This document shows, one piece after another, positions 24,686 through 34,492 of a stretch of DNA of 51,896 bases. The position numbers and the translations under genes are program-made. The notes beneath the pieces were generated by a model. That model saw only the letters and a program-made list of their open reading frames with translations, ran no database searches and was not told where the DNA came from. The stretch is from Catenovulum sp. 2E275 (GTDB taxonomy: Bacteria > Pseudomonadota > Gammaproteobacteria > Enterobacterales > Alteromonadaceae): positions 1-51,896 of the forward strand of contig NZ_JAOPFU010000032.1 in NCBI RefSeq assembly GCF_025515275.1. Direction: 5' to 3'. Position 1 is the first letter of the stretch. Each line of letters begins with the position of its first letter.

Positions 24686-25562
24686 TATTTACAACGAAAT
24701 TGAATATCCAGGCCCGTACAAACAAGCTTGGCTCAAGTTTAAACAAAACCATGTCTCTTGGGTTTGTTTTTGTATTGTTGTGTTTTTTATATTTGTGGCG
24801 TTAATTGGCCCTTTTATCAGTCCTTATTCACCTTATTATCAAGATACTAACTATGTATTATTGCCACCATCGTGGCAGACTGCCGGTAATGTTCACTTTT
24901 TATTAGGAACAGATGATCTCGGGCGAGATGTCTTTTCCCGCTTAATTCATGGCACCAGTTTAACCTTTGGGATTAGCCTGTTAGTTGCATTTGGCGCTAT
25001 GATTATAGGCGTTAGCTTAGGCGCGTTGGCTGGGATGAGTAAAGGGGTTCGCTCTAGTATTTTTAATCACCTGTTAGATGCGATTTTATCTATTCCATCA
25101 TTATTATTAGCCGTGGTGATTGTCGCCATTTTAGGCCCGGGGTTAGATAACACGGTTTGGGCGGTAATGCTGGTGCTAATTCCTCAATTTGTACACCGTA
25201 CTCAAATAGTGATTCGGGATGAATTAAAAAAAGAATATATCATTGCCGCCCGGTTAGATGGTGCAAGTGAGTTCCATATTCTTAAAAACTCGATTTTTCC
25301 AAATATTATTGAGTCCATTATTTTGCAATATAGTTTGGCGGTATCTGCGGCTATGTTAGATATTGCCGCATTAGGCTTTTTAGGGTTAGGTGCACAGCAT
25401 GGTTCACCTGAATGGGGCGCCATGCTGGCCGATAGTATAGATTTAATTTACCGCGCCTCTTGGCTTGCTATTTTACCCGGTATCACTATGTTTTTATGTT
25501 TATTATCGGTTAATACTGTCGGCCACGGCTTACGTAATGCGTTAAAACAACGCAGCGAATAA
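24672..25562 (+). CDS. sapC: SapC ABC transporter permease
   Basis: The 296-residue permease is the DppC/OppC-type partner of SapB. It has an N-terminal cytoplasmic stretch, a first helix at about 28-50, the motif LLGTDDLGRDVFSRLIHGTS, and the EAA loop EYIIAARLDGASEFHILKNSIFPN (near 190-212), which contacts the SapD and SapF ATPases. It overlaps sapB by 14 bases, and sapD starts ten bases later with an AAGGAG ribosome site. Confidence 0.93.
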   Translation: MPQSDIYNEIEYPGPYKQAWLKFKQNHVSWVCFCIVVFFIFVALIGPFISPYSPYYQDTNYVLLPPSWQTAGNVHFLLGTDDLGRDVFSRLIHGTSLTFGISLLVAFGAMIIGVSLGALAGMSKGVRSSIFNHLLDAILSIPSLLLAVVIVAILGPGLDNTVWAVMLVLIPQFVHRTQIVIRDELKKEYIIAARLDGASEFHILKNSIFPNIIESIILQYSLAVSAAMLDIAALGFLGLGAQHGSPEWGAMLADSIDLIYRASWLAILPGITMFLCLLSVNTVGHGLRNALKQRSE

Positions 25563-25572
25563 GGAGTGAAAT

Positions 25573-26556
25573 ATGTTACTTGATGTTCGCAATTTAACCG
25601 TAAAACTCAACAGTACAAATTTAACAATTAATGCAATTGATAAAATGAGCTTATCTATGCGTGATGGCTCTATTCATGGCTTAGTGGGTGAAACAGGCTC
25701 AGGCAAGTCGCTATTTGCTAAAGCATTAATTGGTACTTTATCCGATAAATGGACAGTACAAGCTGACCGTATGTTCTGGCAAGGTGAAGACTTATTAAAA
25801 TTGAGCACCGACAAACGCCGCCAGATTATCAACCGCGATATGGCGATGATCTTTCAGGAGCCAAGCCGAAGTTTAGATCCAACGGTTACGATAGGCGAGC
25901 AAATTAACGAAGTCATCCCTAAATCTGAATTTCAAGGCAGTATTTTCAGCCGCCGACAGGAGCGTCTGCAAATTGCCAAAAATTTGTTAATTCGAGTTGG
26001 GATAAAACATTATCAGCAATGTTACGACAGTTACCCGCATGAGTTGTCAGAAGGCCTATGCCAAAAAGTAATGATTGCAATGGCAATTATCCGCAGTCCT
26101 AAATTATTAATTGCCGATGAGCCGACAGATGCAATGGAAAGTACCACCAAAATCCAAATTATGCGTTTGCTGCAAAAATTAAATACCCAAAAAAATATGT
26201 CGGTTTTATTAATCACGCACGATCTGGAATCTGTGATTAATTATGCTGAAGAAATGACATTACTTTACAGCGGGCAAAGTGTTGAGTCTGGCGCAGTCAA
26301 AGAGCTGTTAAAACGGCCTTACCACCCTTACACTCAAAATTTATTTAAAAGCATTCCCAAGTTTAATACCGACACCCGGCCTAAATCGCGGTTAGAAACC
26401 TTACCCGGCTCAACCCCGCCGTTACAACATTTACCAATTGGCTGCCGGTTAGGCCCCAGATGCCCACGCGCTCAAAAAGAATGTGTGTACACGCCCAAAA
26501 GTGTCAAACTTAAAGGGCATGTTTTTAGCTGCCACCACCCAATTAATCTGGAATAA
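25573..26556 (+). CDS. sapD: SapD ABC transporter ATPase
   Basis: The 327-residue ATPase has Walker A GETGSGKS (about 39-46), Q-loop MIFQEPSRSLDP, Walker B LLIADEPTDAME with its catalytic Glu, and H-loop LLITHDLES. The signature motif is LSEGLCQK rather than LSGGQ; the E. coli SapD signature is similarly non-canonical (LTEGECQK), so this is a family trait. The C-terminal oligopeptide-ATPase extension GCRLGPRCPRAQKEC (near 295-310) carries the conserved cysteines seen in Dpp/Opp ATPases. It pairs with SapF. The gene is preceded by AAGGAGTGAAAT and followed after four bases by sapF. Confidence 0.93.
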   Translation: MLLDVRNLTVKLNSTNLTINAIDKMSLSMRDGSIHGLVGETGSGKSLFAKALIGTLSDKWTVQADRMFWQGEDLLKLSTDKRRQIINRDMAMIFQEPSRSLDPTVTIGEQINEVIPKSEFQGSIFSRRQERLQIAKNLLIRVGIKHYQQCYDSYPHELSEGLCQKVMIAMAIIRSPKLLIADEPTDAMESTTKIQIMRLLQKLNTQKNMSVLLITHDLESVINYAEEMTLLYSGQSVESGAVKELLKRPYHPYTQNLFKSIPKFNTDTRPKSRLETLPGSTPPLQHLPIGCRLGPRCPRAQKECVYTPKSVKLKGHVFSCHHPINLE

Positions 26557-26560
26557 AGCG

Positions 26561-27340
26561 ATGTCAGTCTTACTAGAAGTGAATGATTTATCTAAAACTT
26601 ATAAACGAAAAGTGCTGCCATGGAAAAGTAAACACATTACTGCTTTAGAAAAAATCAGCTTTTCTTTAGATAAATACCAAACTCTAGCGATAGTTGGTGA
26701 AACCGGCTCAGGTAAATCGACATTGGCAAAACTATTAGCTGGCGCAGAAAAACCATCAACCGGCGAAATATTACTCGATGGCAAAGCCATTTTTACCACA
26801 GAGCATAAAGAGCGGTGTAAAAATATTCGGATGATATTCCAAGATCCAGCCACTTCATTAAACCCAAGTGTCTCAATTGGTCAAATTTTGGAAGAGCCGC
26901 TTAAACTCAATACAAATTTAACCGCACTTGAGCGTGAAGACAAAATTAAAAAGACATTAGCCAGAGTGGGCTTATTATCCGATTATATGTGGCACTACCC
27001 ACACATGCTATCGAGTGGCCAAAAACAACGTGTGGCGCTGGCTAGAGCACTCATTTTAGATCCTAAGATTATTGTTGCAGATAAACCTTTTGCCGCAATG
27101 GACCCATCCACCCGTTCACAAATGGTTAATTTATTATTAGAGCTACAGCAAACTTTTGGTATTGCTTATATTTTTGTATCGCATAACTTAAATATCGTAA
27201 AACATATTAGCGATCAAATATTTGTAATGCAGGACGGCAAAGTAGTCGAACAAGGAAAAACATTAGAAATTTTAAAAGCCCCACGTCATGGTTTAACTCA
27301 AAAGCTACTCTATTCTCAGCAAATGCTTAGAAAAAATTAA
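26561..27340 (+). CDS. sapF: SapF ABC transporter ATPase with altered catalytic residue
   Basis: The 259-residue ATPase starts at ATG 26561 (MSVLLEVNDLSK), with GGAATAAAGCG as ribosome site and four bases after sapD. It has Walker A GETGSGKST (46-54), Q-loop IFQDPATSLNP, signature LSSGQKQR and H-loop VSHNLN. Walker B reads IIVADKPFAAMD: residue 175, normally the catalytic glutamate after the Walker-B Asp, is Lys (codon AAA at 27083-27085). SapF would therefore complete only one active hydrolysis site with SapD, as in asymmetric ABC transporters. A terminator follows after the stop at 27583-27606. Confidence 0.92.
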   Translation: MSVLLEVNDLSKTYKRKVLPWKSKHITALEKISFSLDKYQTLAIVGETGSGKSTLAKLLAGAEKPSTGEILLDGKAIFTTEHKERCKNIRMIFQDPATSLNPSVSIGQILEEPLKLNTNLTALEREDKIKKTLARVGLLSDYMWHYPHMLSSGQKQRVALARALILDPKIIVADKPFAAMDPSTRSQMVNLLLELQQTFGIAYIFVSHNLNIVKHISDQIFVMQDGKVVEQGKTLEILKAPRHGLTQKLLYSQQMLRKN

Positions 27341-27639
27341 GCTTAATTTGAGCGAAATGAGTGAATTATATATAGATTCTGTAAACTCTGCTTTAGTCGG
27401 AAATATTGTCTATTTTTCCAGATTTGACGACCTTCAATAGAATAAATAACCTAATCTATTTTCAAAAAATACAAACTGCGTAGCATCGGTTGAACGAAAT
27501 GAATCCAACAATCTAATTTGATTACCACAGTAGGCCACAAGTAGGTAATACCAAATTTTAACTTTTGAGTTAAAAACAAAAAAGCCGCTGAGTAAACTAA
27601 GCGGCTTTTTAGGATTAAGTGATTATTTAAATAATCAGA
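27341..27639. other. 299-bp intergenic region between convergent sapF and pnp
   Basis: No coding frame is visible. At about 27478-27510 the sequence CGTAGCATCGGTTGAACGAAATGAATCCAAC resembles a worn copy of the GTTGAGCGAAGCGAAACCCAAC-type repeats common in marine gammaproteobacteria, without a matching inverted arm. The last part holds the bidirectional terminator. The repeat comparison is from memory and is not verified. Confidence 0.35.
27583..27606. terminator. Bidirectional terminator between sapF and pnp
   Basis: A 7-bp stem AGCCGCT/AGCGGCT with a 10-base loop is flanked by A6 on the left and T5 on the right, so it works in both directions. It lies 33 bases past the pnp stop codon and about 240 bases past the sapF stop. 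Confidence 0.85.
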
Positions 27640-29760
27640 TTATTCAGCGTCTTTTGCTGGCTCAGCTTGTTCAGCTGGCTTTTCTTCAAGCCCTTTCATC
27701 GTTAAACGAACTCGACCCTGACGGTCAATTTCTAATACTTTAACCTTAACTTGCTGGCCTTCAGATAAATAATCAGTTACCGCATTTACGCGCTCTTCAG
27801 AGATTTGTGAAATATGAACCAGACCTTCTTTACCCGGTAAAATTTCAACAAACGCACCAAAATCAACGATACGCATCACTTTACCGTTGTAAATAGCACC
27901 CACTTCAACTTCTGCGGTAATAGCTTTAATACGCTCAATTGCTGCATCGGCTTTTTCTTTACCTGTTGCTGCAATTTTAACTGTACCATCTTCTTCAATT
28001 TCAATCGTTGTGCCAGTTTCTTCGGTTAACTGACGAATGGTTGCGCCACCTTTACCGATAACATCACGGATTTTATCTTGATTGATCTTGATAGTATAAA
28101 TGCGTGGTGCGAATTCAGATACTTCTTCTCTGTGTCCACCAATTGCATCATCCATTACTTTTAGAATGTGTAAACGCGCAGCTTTCGCTTGGTTTAATGC
28201 AATTTGCATAATTTCTTTAGTGATACCTTCAATTTTAATGTCCATTTGAAGTGCAGTAATACCTTCGGTAGAACCTGCTACTTTAAAGTCCATATCACCT
28301 AAATGATCTTCATCACCTAAAATGTCAGAAAGTACAACAAAGTCGTCGCCTTCTTTTACTAAGCCCATTGCGATACCAGCAACAGATGCTTTAATTGGCA
28401 CACCAGCATCCATTAACGCAAGTGATGAGCCACACACAGAAGCCATTGAGCTTGAACCGTTAGATTCTGTAATTTCAGAAACAACACGAACTGTATACGG
28501 GAATTCTGCCGCGCTTGGCATAACAGCTGCAACACCACGTTTTGCTAAACGACCATGACCAATTTCACGGCGCTTAGGCGAACCAACCATACCAGTTTCA
28601 CCAACGCTGTACGGAGGGAAATTGTAATGGAATAAGAAGCTATCTTTTTTATCGCCAGTTAAATCTTCAATGTTTTGTGCATCACGCTCAGTACCTAAAG
28701 TGGCAACCACTAAAGCTTGAGTTTCACCACGCGTGAATAATGCCGAACCGTGAGTTCTTGGTAATACACCAGTGCGTACATCTAGGGCACGAACCATAGT
28801 TGGATCACGGCCATCAATACGAGGCTCACCGGCAATAATACGACCACGAACAACTTTTTTCTCAACCGAGCTTAAAATTTCACTCACTAGGTTAGTATCA
28901 ATTTCAGGGTTTTCTTCAACTAAAGCGGTTAGTGCTTTTTCTTTTACTGCGCTTGCTGCGTCTTTACGCTCAATTTTGTCTGCGATTTGGTAAGCAGCAA
29001 CAAAACCTTCTTGTGATAATGCAGTTACTTTTTCAACTAATACAGAGTCGATTGGCTCTGGTGCCCAAGGCATAGCAGGTGTGTTCACTTCAGCGGCAAA
29101 TTGTTTAATGCTATCAACAACAACTTGCATTTGCTCATGACCATAAACCACAGCACCTAACATAGTGTCTTCAGATAAAATAGCAGCTTCTGATTCAACC
29201 ATTAATACTGCGTTTTCAGTACCGGCAACCACTAAGTCTAAATCTGAACCTGCTAATTCGCTGGTTAATGGGTTAAGCATATATTGGCCATTTTTATAAC
29301 CAACACGCGCTGCACCAATTGGGCCTTGGAATGGAATACCAGCAATTGATAAAGCAGCAGATACACCAATCATAGAAATAATATCAGCGTTAATTTCTGG
29401 ATTTGCTGACATTACAGTCACAATAATTTGAACTTCGTTAGTAAAATCTTTAGGGAATAATGGACGTACAGGACGGTCAATTAAACGTGCAACTAAAGTT
29501 TCACCTTCGCTTGGGCGACCTTCACGCTTAAAGAAACCACCCGGGATTTTACCCGCTGCATACGTTTTTTCTTGGTAGTTTACTGTCAGTGGGAAAAAGT
29601 CACGTCCTGGCTCTGATTCTTTTTTGGCGACAACACTGACTAATACTGTTGTGTCGTCCATACTAGCCATTACAGCTGCTGTTGCTTGTCTTGCTACTAC
29701 GCCGGTTTCCAACGTGATCTCATGTTGACCAAATTGGAAAGATTTAGTTATTGGAGTCAC
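27640..29760 (-). CDS. pnp: Polyribonucleotide nucleotidyltransferase (PNPase)
   Basis: PNPase degrades RNA phosphorolytically from the 3' end in the degradosome. The 706-residue protein has two RNase PH domains (about 5-210 and 310-540, the second containing [16 protein letters not shown] and GRREIGHG-type [10 protein letters not shown]), a KH domain (about 552-612, [15 protein letters not shown]) and an S1 domain (about 620-690, [28 protein letters not shown]). The start is GTG at 29760, supported by AAGGAAA upstream and by alignment of the next residues ([12 protein letters not shown]) with known PNPase. It lies downstream of rpsO behind a terminator, as in E. coli. Confidence 0.98.
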   Translation of the reverse strand: MTPITKSFQFGQHEITLETGVVARQATAAVMASMDDTTVLVSVVAKKESEPGRDFFPLTVNYQEKTYAAGKIPGGFFKREGRPSEGETLVARLIDRPVRPLFPKDFTNEVQIIVTVMSANPEINADIISMIGVSAALSIAGIPFQGPIGAARVGYKNGQYMLNPLTSELAGSDLDLVVAGTENAVLMVESEAAILSEDTMLGAVVYGHEQMQVVVDSIKQFAAEVNTPAMPWAPEPIDSVLVEKVTALSQEGFVAAYQIADKIERKDAASAVKEKALTALVEENPEIDTNLVSEILSSVEKKVVRGRIIAGEPRIDGRDPTMVRALDVRTGVLPRTHGSALFTRGETQALVVATLGTERDAQNIEDLTGDKKDSFLFHYNFPPYSVGETGMVGSPKRREIGHGRLAKRGVAAVMPSAAEFPYTVRVVSEITESNGSSSMASVCGSSLALMDAGVPIKASVAGIAMGLVKEGDDFVVLSDILGDEDHLGDMDFKVAGSTEGITALQMDIKIEGITKEIMQIALNQAKAARLHILKVMDDAIGGHREEVSEFAPRIYTIKINQDKIRDVIGKGGATIRQLTEETGTTIEIEEDGTVKIAATGKEKADAAIERIKAITAEVEVGAIYNGKVMRIVDFGAFVEILPGKEGLVHISQISEERVNAVTDYLSEGQQVKVKVLEIDRQGRVRLTMKGLEEKPAEQAEPAKDAE

Positions 29761-29867
29761 TATAAATTTCCTTTACGCTTACTTTTGCTTTTTGTCTTTA
29801 ATTTCGTGCCTAATTATACGGAACAATTTAGCAAATAAGTACAGATGTTGTGCAGATAAATAAAAAA

Positions 29868-29889
29868 AAAAGGGCCAAAAGGCCCTTTT
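29868..29889 (-). terminator. Intrinsic terminator between rpsO and pnp
   Basis: A 9-bp stem AAAAGGGCC/GGCCCTTTT with loop AAAA is followed on the reverse strand by a long T run. It lies 29 bases after the rpsO stop. Read-through would feed pnp. The same stem sequence recurs after infB at 31687-31708. Confidence 0.9.
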
Positions 29890-29917
29890 TTTTCAAATTT
29901 TTTCGATAAACGCCAAA

Positions 29918-30187
29918 TTAACGACGTAAACCTAAACGTTGGATTAATGCGCTGTAACGCTCAACGTCTTTACGCTTTAAGTAGTCTAACAAACTACGAC
30001 GAGAGTTAACCATACGGATTAAACCACGACGTGAGTGGTGATCTTTCTTGTGATCAGAAAAGTGACCTTGTAATTTGTTAATACGATGCGTTAATAAAGC
30101 AACTTGAACTTCAGGTGAACCAGTATCGCCTTCTGCAGTTGCATAATCAGCAACGATTGCAGCTTTTTCAGCAGTAGTTAGTGACAT
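29918..30187 (-). CDS. rpsO: Small ribosomal subunit protein S15
   Basis: S15 is a primary 16S rRNA-binding protein of the 30S platform. From ATG 30187 ([12 protein letters not shown]) the product is 89 residues, the usual length, with GGAGTACATT as ribosome site. The landmarks [32 protein letters not shown] and [17 protein letters not shown] are all present. An in-frame ATG 15 bases upstream is unlikely because the ribosome site would fall inside the gene. Its own promoter at 30281-30308 and a hairpin just before the ribosome site suggest separate control, including S15 autoregulation as in E. coli. Confidence 0.98.
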   Translation of the reverse strand: MSLTTAEKAAIVADYATAEGDTGSPEVQVALLTHRINKLQGHFSDHKKDHHSRRGLIRMVNSRRSLLDYLKRKDVERYSALIQRLGLRR

Positions 30188-30206
30188 AATGTACTCCAAC
30201 AAAAAT

Positions 30207-30240
30207 TAGGGTTTGCCGATCACTAATCCAGCAAACCTAG
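30207..30240 (-). promoter_or_regulatory. rpsO leader hairpin, possible S15 autoregulatory site
   Basis: In the rpsO 5' leader, TAGGTTTGC and GCAAACCCTA pair (core 7 bp GGTTTGC/GCAAACC, 30231-30237 with 30210-30216) around a 14-base loop. The 3' strand ends about ten bases before the GGAG ribosome site. E. coli S15 represses its own mRNA through a leader structure; whether this one plays that role is inference. Confidence 0.45.
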
Positions 30241-30280
30241 AATATTTAAGCTAATAGTCAGCTTAAATCGTGAGGCGCGC

Positions 30281-30308
30281 ATTTTACCGGATTGCGCCTA
30301 AATTACAA
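30281..30308 (-). promoter_or_regulatory. Promoter of rpsO
   Basis: The reverse strand reads TTGTAA (30308-30303), a 16-base spacer, then TAAAAT (30286-30281) followed by GC-rich GCGCGCC. It lies in the gap between truB and rpsO and would give a leader of about 85-90 bases that contains the hairpin at 30207-30240. Confidence 0.7.
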
Positions 30309-30324
30309 GCATTGTTCTAAACAA

Positions 30325-31254
30325 TTACAACTCGTTAAGTGATTTGGCAGTGTTTAATAAACGTTTTGCCCTAACCACTTTTTTATCATCTATTTCAACA
30401 ATGCCTAAAAATATATTTTCTTGCTCAGCATAAACCCGATATAAACCAGAATCTTGCTCTGGTAATACAAATCTCTGCCCTTGTCTTAACCTATCAGTTA
30501 AATCGGGTGGCAGGGTTAATAACGGAATATGTAAAATACCAGCATCACAACTTTCAATTAAGTCATCTCTTTGTTCTGCACTTAACTGTTCGAACTCAGC
30601 TTGAGTTTTCATGTGAGCACTATCAAAGCCTGAAATTTGAGTTCGCCTTAATTCTGTTACATGCGCGCCACAGCCTAAGTTTTCGCCTAAATCATCGACA
30701 ATTGTGCGAATATAAGTCCCTTTTGAACAAGCGATTGTCATTGTGACATAAGGAAACTCAATGGCATCAACCGATAATTCGTAAACGGTAATCTGGCGAA
30801 TTGGGCGCGGTACGTCAATGCCTTTACGGGCATAATAATACAAAGGTTTACCTTCGTATTTTAAAGCAGAATAAATTGACGGCTGTTGATCAGAAACCCC
30901 TTTAAATTTTAAAGCCTCGGCAATAACTTGCTCAGCAGTTACTGTTACATCACGAGTTTCAACAATTTCACCTTCAGCATCAGAGGTTGTGGTTCTTTCA
31001 CCTAATTTTGCAGTTACCTGATAGGTTTTATCAGCATCCAATAAAAACTGGCTAAATTTAGTTGCTTCACCAAAACAAATCGGTAATAACCCAGTTGCAA
31101 GTGGATCTAACGCACCTGTATGCCCAGCTTTTTCGGCTTGATATAAAAACCGCATATTCTGCAAAGCGCGGTTACTGGATATATCTTTGCCTTTATCTAA
31201 TAAAATTATCCCATTTAATGGTCTGAATTTTACTCTTTTATTCAACTGAATCAT
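30325..31254 (-). CDS. truB: tRNA pseudouridine(55) synthase TruB
   Basis: TruB makes pseudouridine 55 in the T-loop of tRNAs and acts as an RNA chaperone. Family motifs are LNGIILLDKGKDISS near the start, GHTGALDPLATGLLPICFGEATKFSQ with the catalytic Asp, then YSALKYEGKPLYYYAR, and ACSKGTYIRTIVDDLGE; a C-terminal PUA-like domain follows about residue 250. The start is uncertain: ATGs at 31254 and 31260 both lie inside the end of rbfA, and 31254 best matches the short lead into NGIILLDK. The frame stays open to 31308. Overlap with rbfA indicates translational coupling. Confidence 0.93.
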   Translation of the reverse strand: MIQLNKRVKFRPLNGIILLDKGKDISSNRALQNMRFLYQAEKAGHTGALDPLATGLLPICFGEATKFSQFLLDADKTYQVTAKLGERTTTSDAEGEIVETRDVTVTAEQVIAEALKFKGVSDQQPSIYSALKYEGKPLYYYARKGIDVPRPIRQITVYELSVDAIEFPYVTMTIACSKGTYIRTIVDDLGENLGCGAHVTELRRTQISGFDSAHMKTQAEFEQLSAEQRDDLIESCDAGILHIPLLTLPPDLTDRLRQGQRFVLPEQDSGLYRVYAEQENIFLGIVEIDDKKVVRAKRLLNTAKSLNEL

Positions 31255-31642
31255 CCTCATCAGTTGAACCAGATTTGGCTTTGCGATTATCTGACGCAAT
31301 GGCATCATCTACCAATTTAGACATGCGCAAACCTTCGTTTACACTGGTATCTAAATAAAACTTAATGCTAGGCACAACTCGCATCCGCATCGATTTAGCA
31401 AGTACCGAGCGTACAAAAGGTGCACTTTCATTTAATTGTTTAACTGCTGCCTGAGCTTTTTCATCTTCCTGCAATAATGCAGAAATAAAAATTTTTGCGT
31501 AAGCTAAATCTTTGGACACTTCAACAGCGGAAACTGTCACCATGCCGATACGCGGATCTTTTAAATCTCGCTGTAAGATTTGGGCAACATCTTTTTGAAT
31601 TTGCTGAGCAACCCGCTCTGCACGGGAAAAATCTCTGGCCAT
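31238..31642 (-). CDS. rbfA: 30S ribosome-binding factor A
   Basis: RbfA helps mature the 5' end of 16S rRNA and is needed for cold growth. The 134-residue protein shows MARDFSRAERVAQQIQKDVAQIL at the start, KDPRIGMVTVSAVEVSKDLAYAKIF and the KH-like MRVVPSIKFYLDTSVNEGLRMSKLVDDA. The acidic C-terminal tail (DEDDSVE) overlaps truB. It lies downstream of infB beyond a terminator hairpin, so expression may depend on read-through or an internal promoter. Confidence 0.96.
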   Translation of the reverse strand: MARDFSRAERVAQQIQKDVAQILQRDLKDPRIGMVTVSAVEVSKDLAYAKIFISALLQEDEKAQAAVKQLNESAPFVRSVLAKSMRMRVVPSIKFYLDTSVNEGLRMSKLVDDAIASDNRKAKSGSTDEDDSVE

Positions 31643-31686
31643 TTAATATTCACCTAAAAATTTGCTTTTATACTTTAGATATACAA

Positions 31687-31708
31687 AAAAGGGCCTTTCG
31701 GCCCTTTT
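31687..31708 (-). terminator. Intrinsic terminator between infB and rbfA
   Basis: A 9-bp stem AAAAGGGCC/GGCCCTTTT with loop GAAA on the RNA (TTTC on the plus strand) is followed on the reverse strand by TTTTTTGTA. It starts 22 bases after the infB stop. A stable GNRA-type tetraloop is formed in the transcript. It should reduce rbfA-truB expression relative to infB. Confidence 0.85.
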
Positions 31709-31729
31709 AGTCAATCAGCTTTAAAAGGA

Positions 31730-34471
31730 TTATAACTGACGTTTAATTTCGACAGTTTCAAATACTTCAATCATGTCGCCAACGCGTACATCATTGTAGT
31801 TTTTAACCCCGATACCACATTCAGTACCGTTACGAACTTCGTTTACATCATCTTTAAAGCGACGTAATGATTCAAGCTCACCTTCGTAAATAACAATGTT
31901 ATCACGTAGTACACGAATTGGGTTATTACGCTTAATAACACCCTCTGTAACCATACAACCAGCAATTGCGCCAATTTTAGGTGATTTAAACACATCACGA
32001 ACCTCAGCCAAGCCAATGATTTCTTGTTTAAACTCAGGGTCAAGCATACCACTCATTGCTTTCTTAACTTCATCAATTAAGTCGTAGATAACGCTGTAGT
32101 ATCTTAATTCAATATTCTCAGCTTCAATTAAACGGCGAGCCGTTGCATCGGCACGTACGTTAAAGCCTAAAATAATTGCTTGTGAAGCAGCCGCTAAAGT
32201 TGCATCAGTTTCAGTGATACCACCCACACCAGAACCGATGATTTTAACTCTAACTTCATCAGTAGATAGTTTAGTTAATGAATCAGAAATCGCTTCAAGT
32301 GAACCTTGAACATCTGATTTAAGTACCACATTTAATTCTTTAACATCGCCCTCAGTCATATTAGAGAACATATTCTCTAACTTAGATTTTTGCTGGCGAG
32401 CTAATTTAACTTCACGGAATTTACCCTGACGTTTTAATGAAACTTCACGTGCTTTTTTCTCATCACGTACCGCAGTTGCTTCATCACCCGCTTGTGGTAC
32501 ACCCGATAAACCTAAGATTTCAACCGGAATTGACGGACCAGCTTCAGTAATATCATTACCGTTTTCATCTTTCATAGCACGAATACGGCCGTATTCTAAA
32601 CCACAAAGAATGATGTCGCCTTTTTTCAACTTACCAGACTGAACTAAAATACTAGCAACCGGACCACGACCTTTATCAAGGCGAGATTCGATAACAACAC
32701 CCGATGCTAAACCATCGTGTACTGTATCTAAATCTAAAATTTCAGATTGTAGTAAAACAGCTTCTAATAGCTCATCGATACCTTGACCAGTTTTAGCTGA
32801 AACATAACAGAACTGAGTGTCACCGCCCCACTCTTCCGAAATAATATCGTGTTGAGATAGCTCAGTTTTAACGCGCTCTAAGTCAGTTTCTTCTTTATCT
32901 ATTTTGTTTACTGCAACAACTAAAGGCACAGCAGCTGCTTTAGCATGCTGAATAGCTTCGATTGTTTGTGGCATTACGCCATCATCCGCAGCAACAACCA
33001 GAATAACAATATCGGTTGCCTTAGCACCACGCGCACGCATTGATGTAAACGCGGCGTGACCCGGTGTATCTAAAAACGATAACATGCCTTGATCGGTTTC
33101 AACATGGTATGCACCAATATGCTGAGTAATACCGCCAGCCTCACCAGATGCGACTTTTGCTCGACGAATATAATCAAGTAAAGAAGTTTTACCGTGGTCA
33201 ACGTGACCCATAACCGTAACCACTGGTGGACGACGCTTAACTTCTGTCTGCTCACCACGGTTTGCTAATAAATCTTCTTCCATCGCGTTTTCACTAACCG
33301 CAACACCTTTGTGACCCATCTCTTCAACAACTAATAAAGCGGTTTCTTGATCAATCACTTGGTTAATGGTCACCATAGCGCCCATTTTCATCATAGCTTT
33401 AACAACTTCAACGCCTTTAACCGCCATTTTTGCTGCTAAATCGGCAACGCTGATAGTTTCACCAATTTTCACTTCACGCTCTGTTGGTGCAACTGGCTTT
33501 TGGAAGCTGTGCTGCATATTTTTAGGTGTAAATACCTTTTTACGCTTACCTTTAGGTGCACGGCTGCTTGCCATTGCTTCTGCTTCTTCATCTTTTTTAG
33601 ATGCTTTTTTCTTACGACGACGAGAAGATTTTTCTTCTTGTCTATCTTTTTCAGCTTCAGCTTCTTGAGCAAAACGTGAAGAGTGAACATGAACATCTTC
33701 ACGTTCAGCTGCACGGCGGCGCTCATCTTCAGCAGCCCAACGTTCAGCATTTTCTTCTGCCAGGCGTTTTGCTTCTTCGGCAATTCGAGCTGCTTCTTCT
33801 TCAGCTTTACGTTGTTCTTCTGCTTCTTTTTTCTTTCTTAAAGCAATTTCTTCTTCGGTTTCAACATGCTTTTTACGAACAGGTTGAGCAACATCTGTTG
33901 CAATTTTTGTTTGTGCAACTTTACTAGATGGTGTTTTAATTTCTTTATCCGCAGCCGGCTTAGCTGCATCAGCACTTGGTTTTGCTTGTGCTGCTTGCTG
34001 AGCTTTTTCTTCAGCTTCGCGTTGAGCTTCGGCTTCTTTCTTAGCCTGTTCTTGCGCTTCACGTTGTGCTTTAGCTTCAGCTTCTTTTTTAGCTTGAGCC
34101 TCAGCATCACGCTGAGCTTGCTCTTGAGCTAAGCGCTCTTCTTCCGCTTGCTTTTGCTGCTCTAATTCACTTGCTTTTACATAAGTACGTTTTTTACGAA
34201 CTTCAACTTGAACAGATTTAGCTTTACCATGGTTACCAGCCACACTTAATGTGCTTTTGGTTTTGCGCTGTAAAGTCATCTTACTTGGTTGAGACAAGTT
34301 AGACTGACCACCATGTTGCTTATTTAAATGCTCAAGCAAAGTTTGCTTTTCTTGTTCATTTACTTGGCTACCCGGGGTTTTAGTAATCCCAGCCTCTGCA
34401 AATTGCTGAACTAACTTTTCGACTGATGTACCTACGTCTGTGGCAAGTTTATCAATTGATACTTCTGACAT
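31730..34471 (-). CDS. infB: Translation initiation factor IF-2
   Basis: IF-2 is the GTPase that places initiator tRNA on the 30S subunit. The 913-residue protein has an N-terminal IF2N helix-bundle domain ([14 protein letters not shown]), a long charged Ala/Glu/Lys/Gln-rich linker (about 100-320), a second IF2N motif, and the G domain with [15 protein letters not shown] (about 425), [15 protein letters not shown] and NKIDKEETD. Domains II-IV follow, with the fMet-tRNA-binding C-terminus. GGAGG lies nine bases before the ATG. It follows nusA by 21 bases. The low-complexity linker generates long spurious frames on the opposite strand. Confidence 0.98.
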   Translation of the reverse strand: MSEVSIDKLATDVGTSVEKLVQQFAEAGITKTPGSQVNEQEKQTLLEHLNKQHGGQSNLSQPSKMTLQRKTKSTLSVAGNHGKAKSVQVEVRKKRTYVKASELEQQKQAEEERLAQEQAQRDAEAQAKKEAEAKAQREAQEQAKKEAEAQREAEEKAQQAAQAKPSADAAKPAADKEIKTPSSKVAQTKIATDVAQPVRKKHVETEEEIALRKKKEAEEQRKAEEEAARIAEEAKRLAEENAERWAAEDERRRAAEREDVHVHSSRFAQEAEAEKDRQEEKSSRRRKKKASKKDEEAEAMASSRAPKGKRKKVFTPKNMQHSFQKPVAPTEREVKIGETISVADLAAKMAVKGVEVVKAMMKMGAMVTINQVIDQETALLVVEEMGHKGVAVSENAMEEDLLANRGEQTEVKRRPPVVTVMGHVDHGKTSLLDYIRRAKVASGEAGGITQHIGAYHVETDQGMLSFLDTPGHAAFTSMRARGAKATDIVILVVAADDGVMPQTIEAIQHAKAAAVPLVVAVNKIDKEETDLERVKTELSQHDIISEEWGGDTQFCYVSAKTGQGIDELLEAVLLQSEILDLDTVHDGLASGVVIESRLDKGRGPVASILVQSGKLKKGDIILCGLEYGRIRAMKDENGNDITEAGPSIPVEILGLSGVPQAGDEATAVRDEKKAREVSLKRQGKFREVKLARQQKSKLENMFSNMTEGDVKELNVVLKSDVQGSLEAISDSLTKLSTDEVRVKIIGSGVGGITETDATLAAASQAIILGFNVRADATARRLIEAENIELRYYSVIYDLIDEVKKAMSGMLDPEFKQEIIGLAEVRDVFKSPKIGAIAGCMVTEGVIKRNNPIRVLRDNIVIYEGELESLRRFKDDVNEVRNGTECGIGVKNYNDVRVGDMIEVFETVEIKRQL

Positions 34472-34492
34472 TCAGTTATACCTCCGCCGCTA

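Noticed and set aside
26483-26560. Upstream in-frame extension of sapF overlapping sapD
   Set aside because: The extension (MCTRPKVSNLK...) has no family similarity and the ATG at 26561 has a well-placed ribosome site; the overlap is an open-frame artefact.
33866-34132. Long forward-strand frames opposite the infB linker, rich in Phe, Leu and Ser
   Set aside because: They are shadows of the low-complexity Ala/Glu/Lys/Gln linker of IF-2; they lack ribosome sites and family-like sequence.
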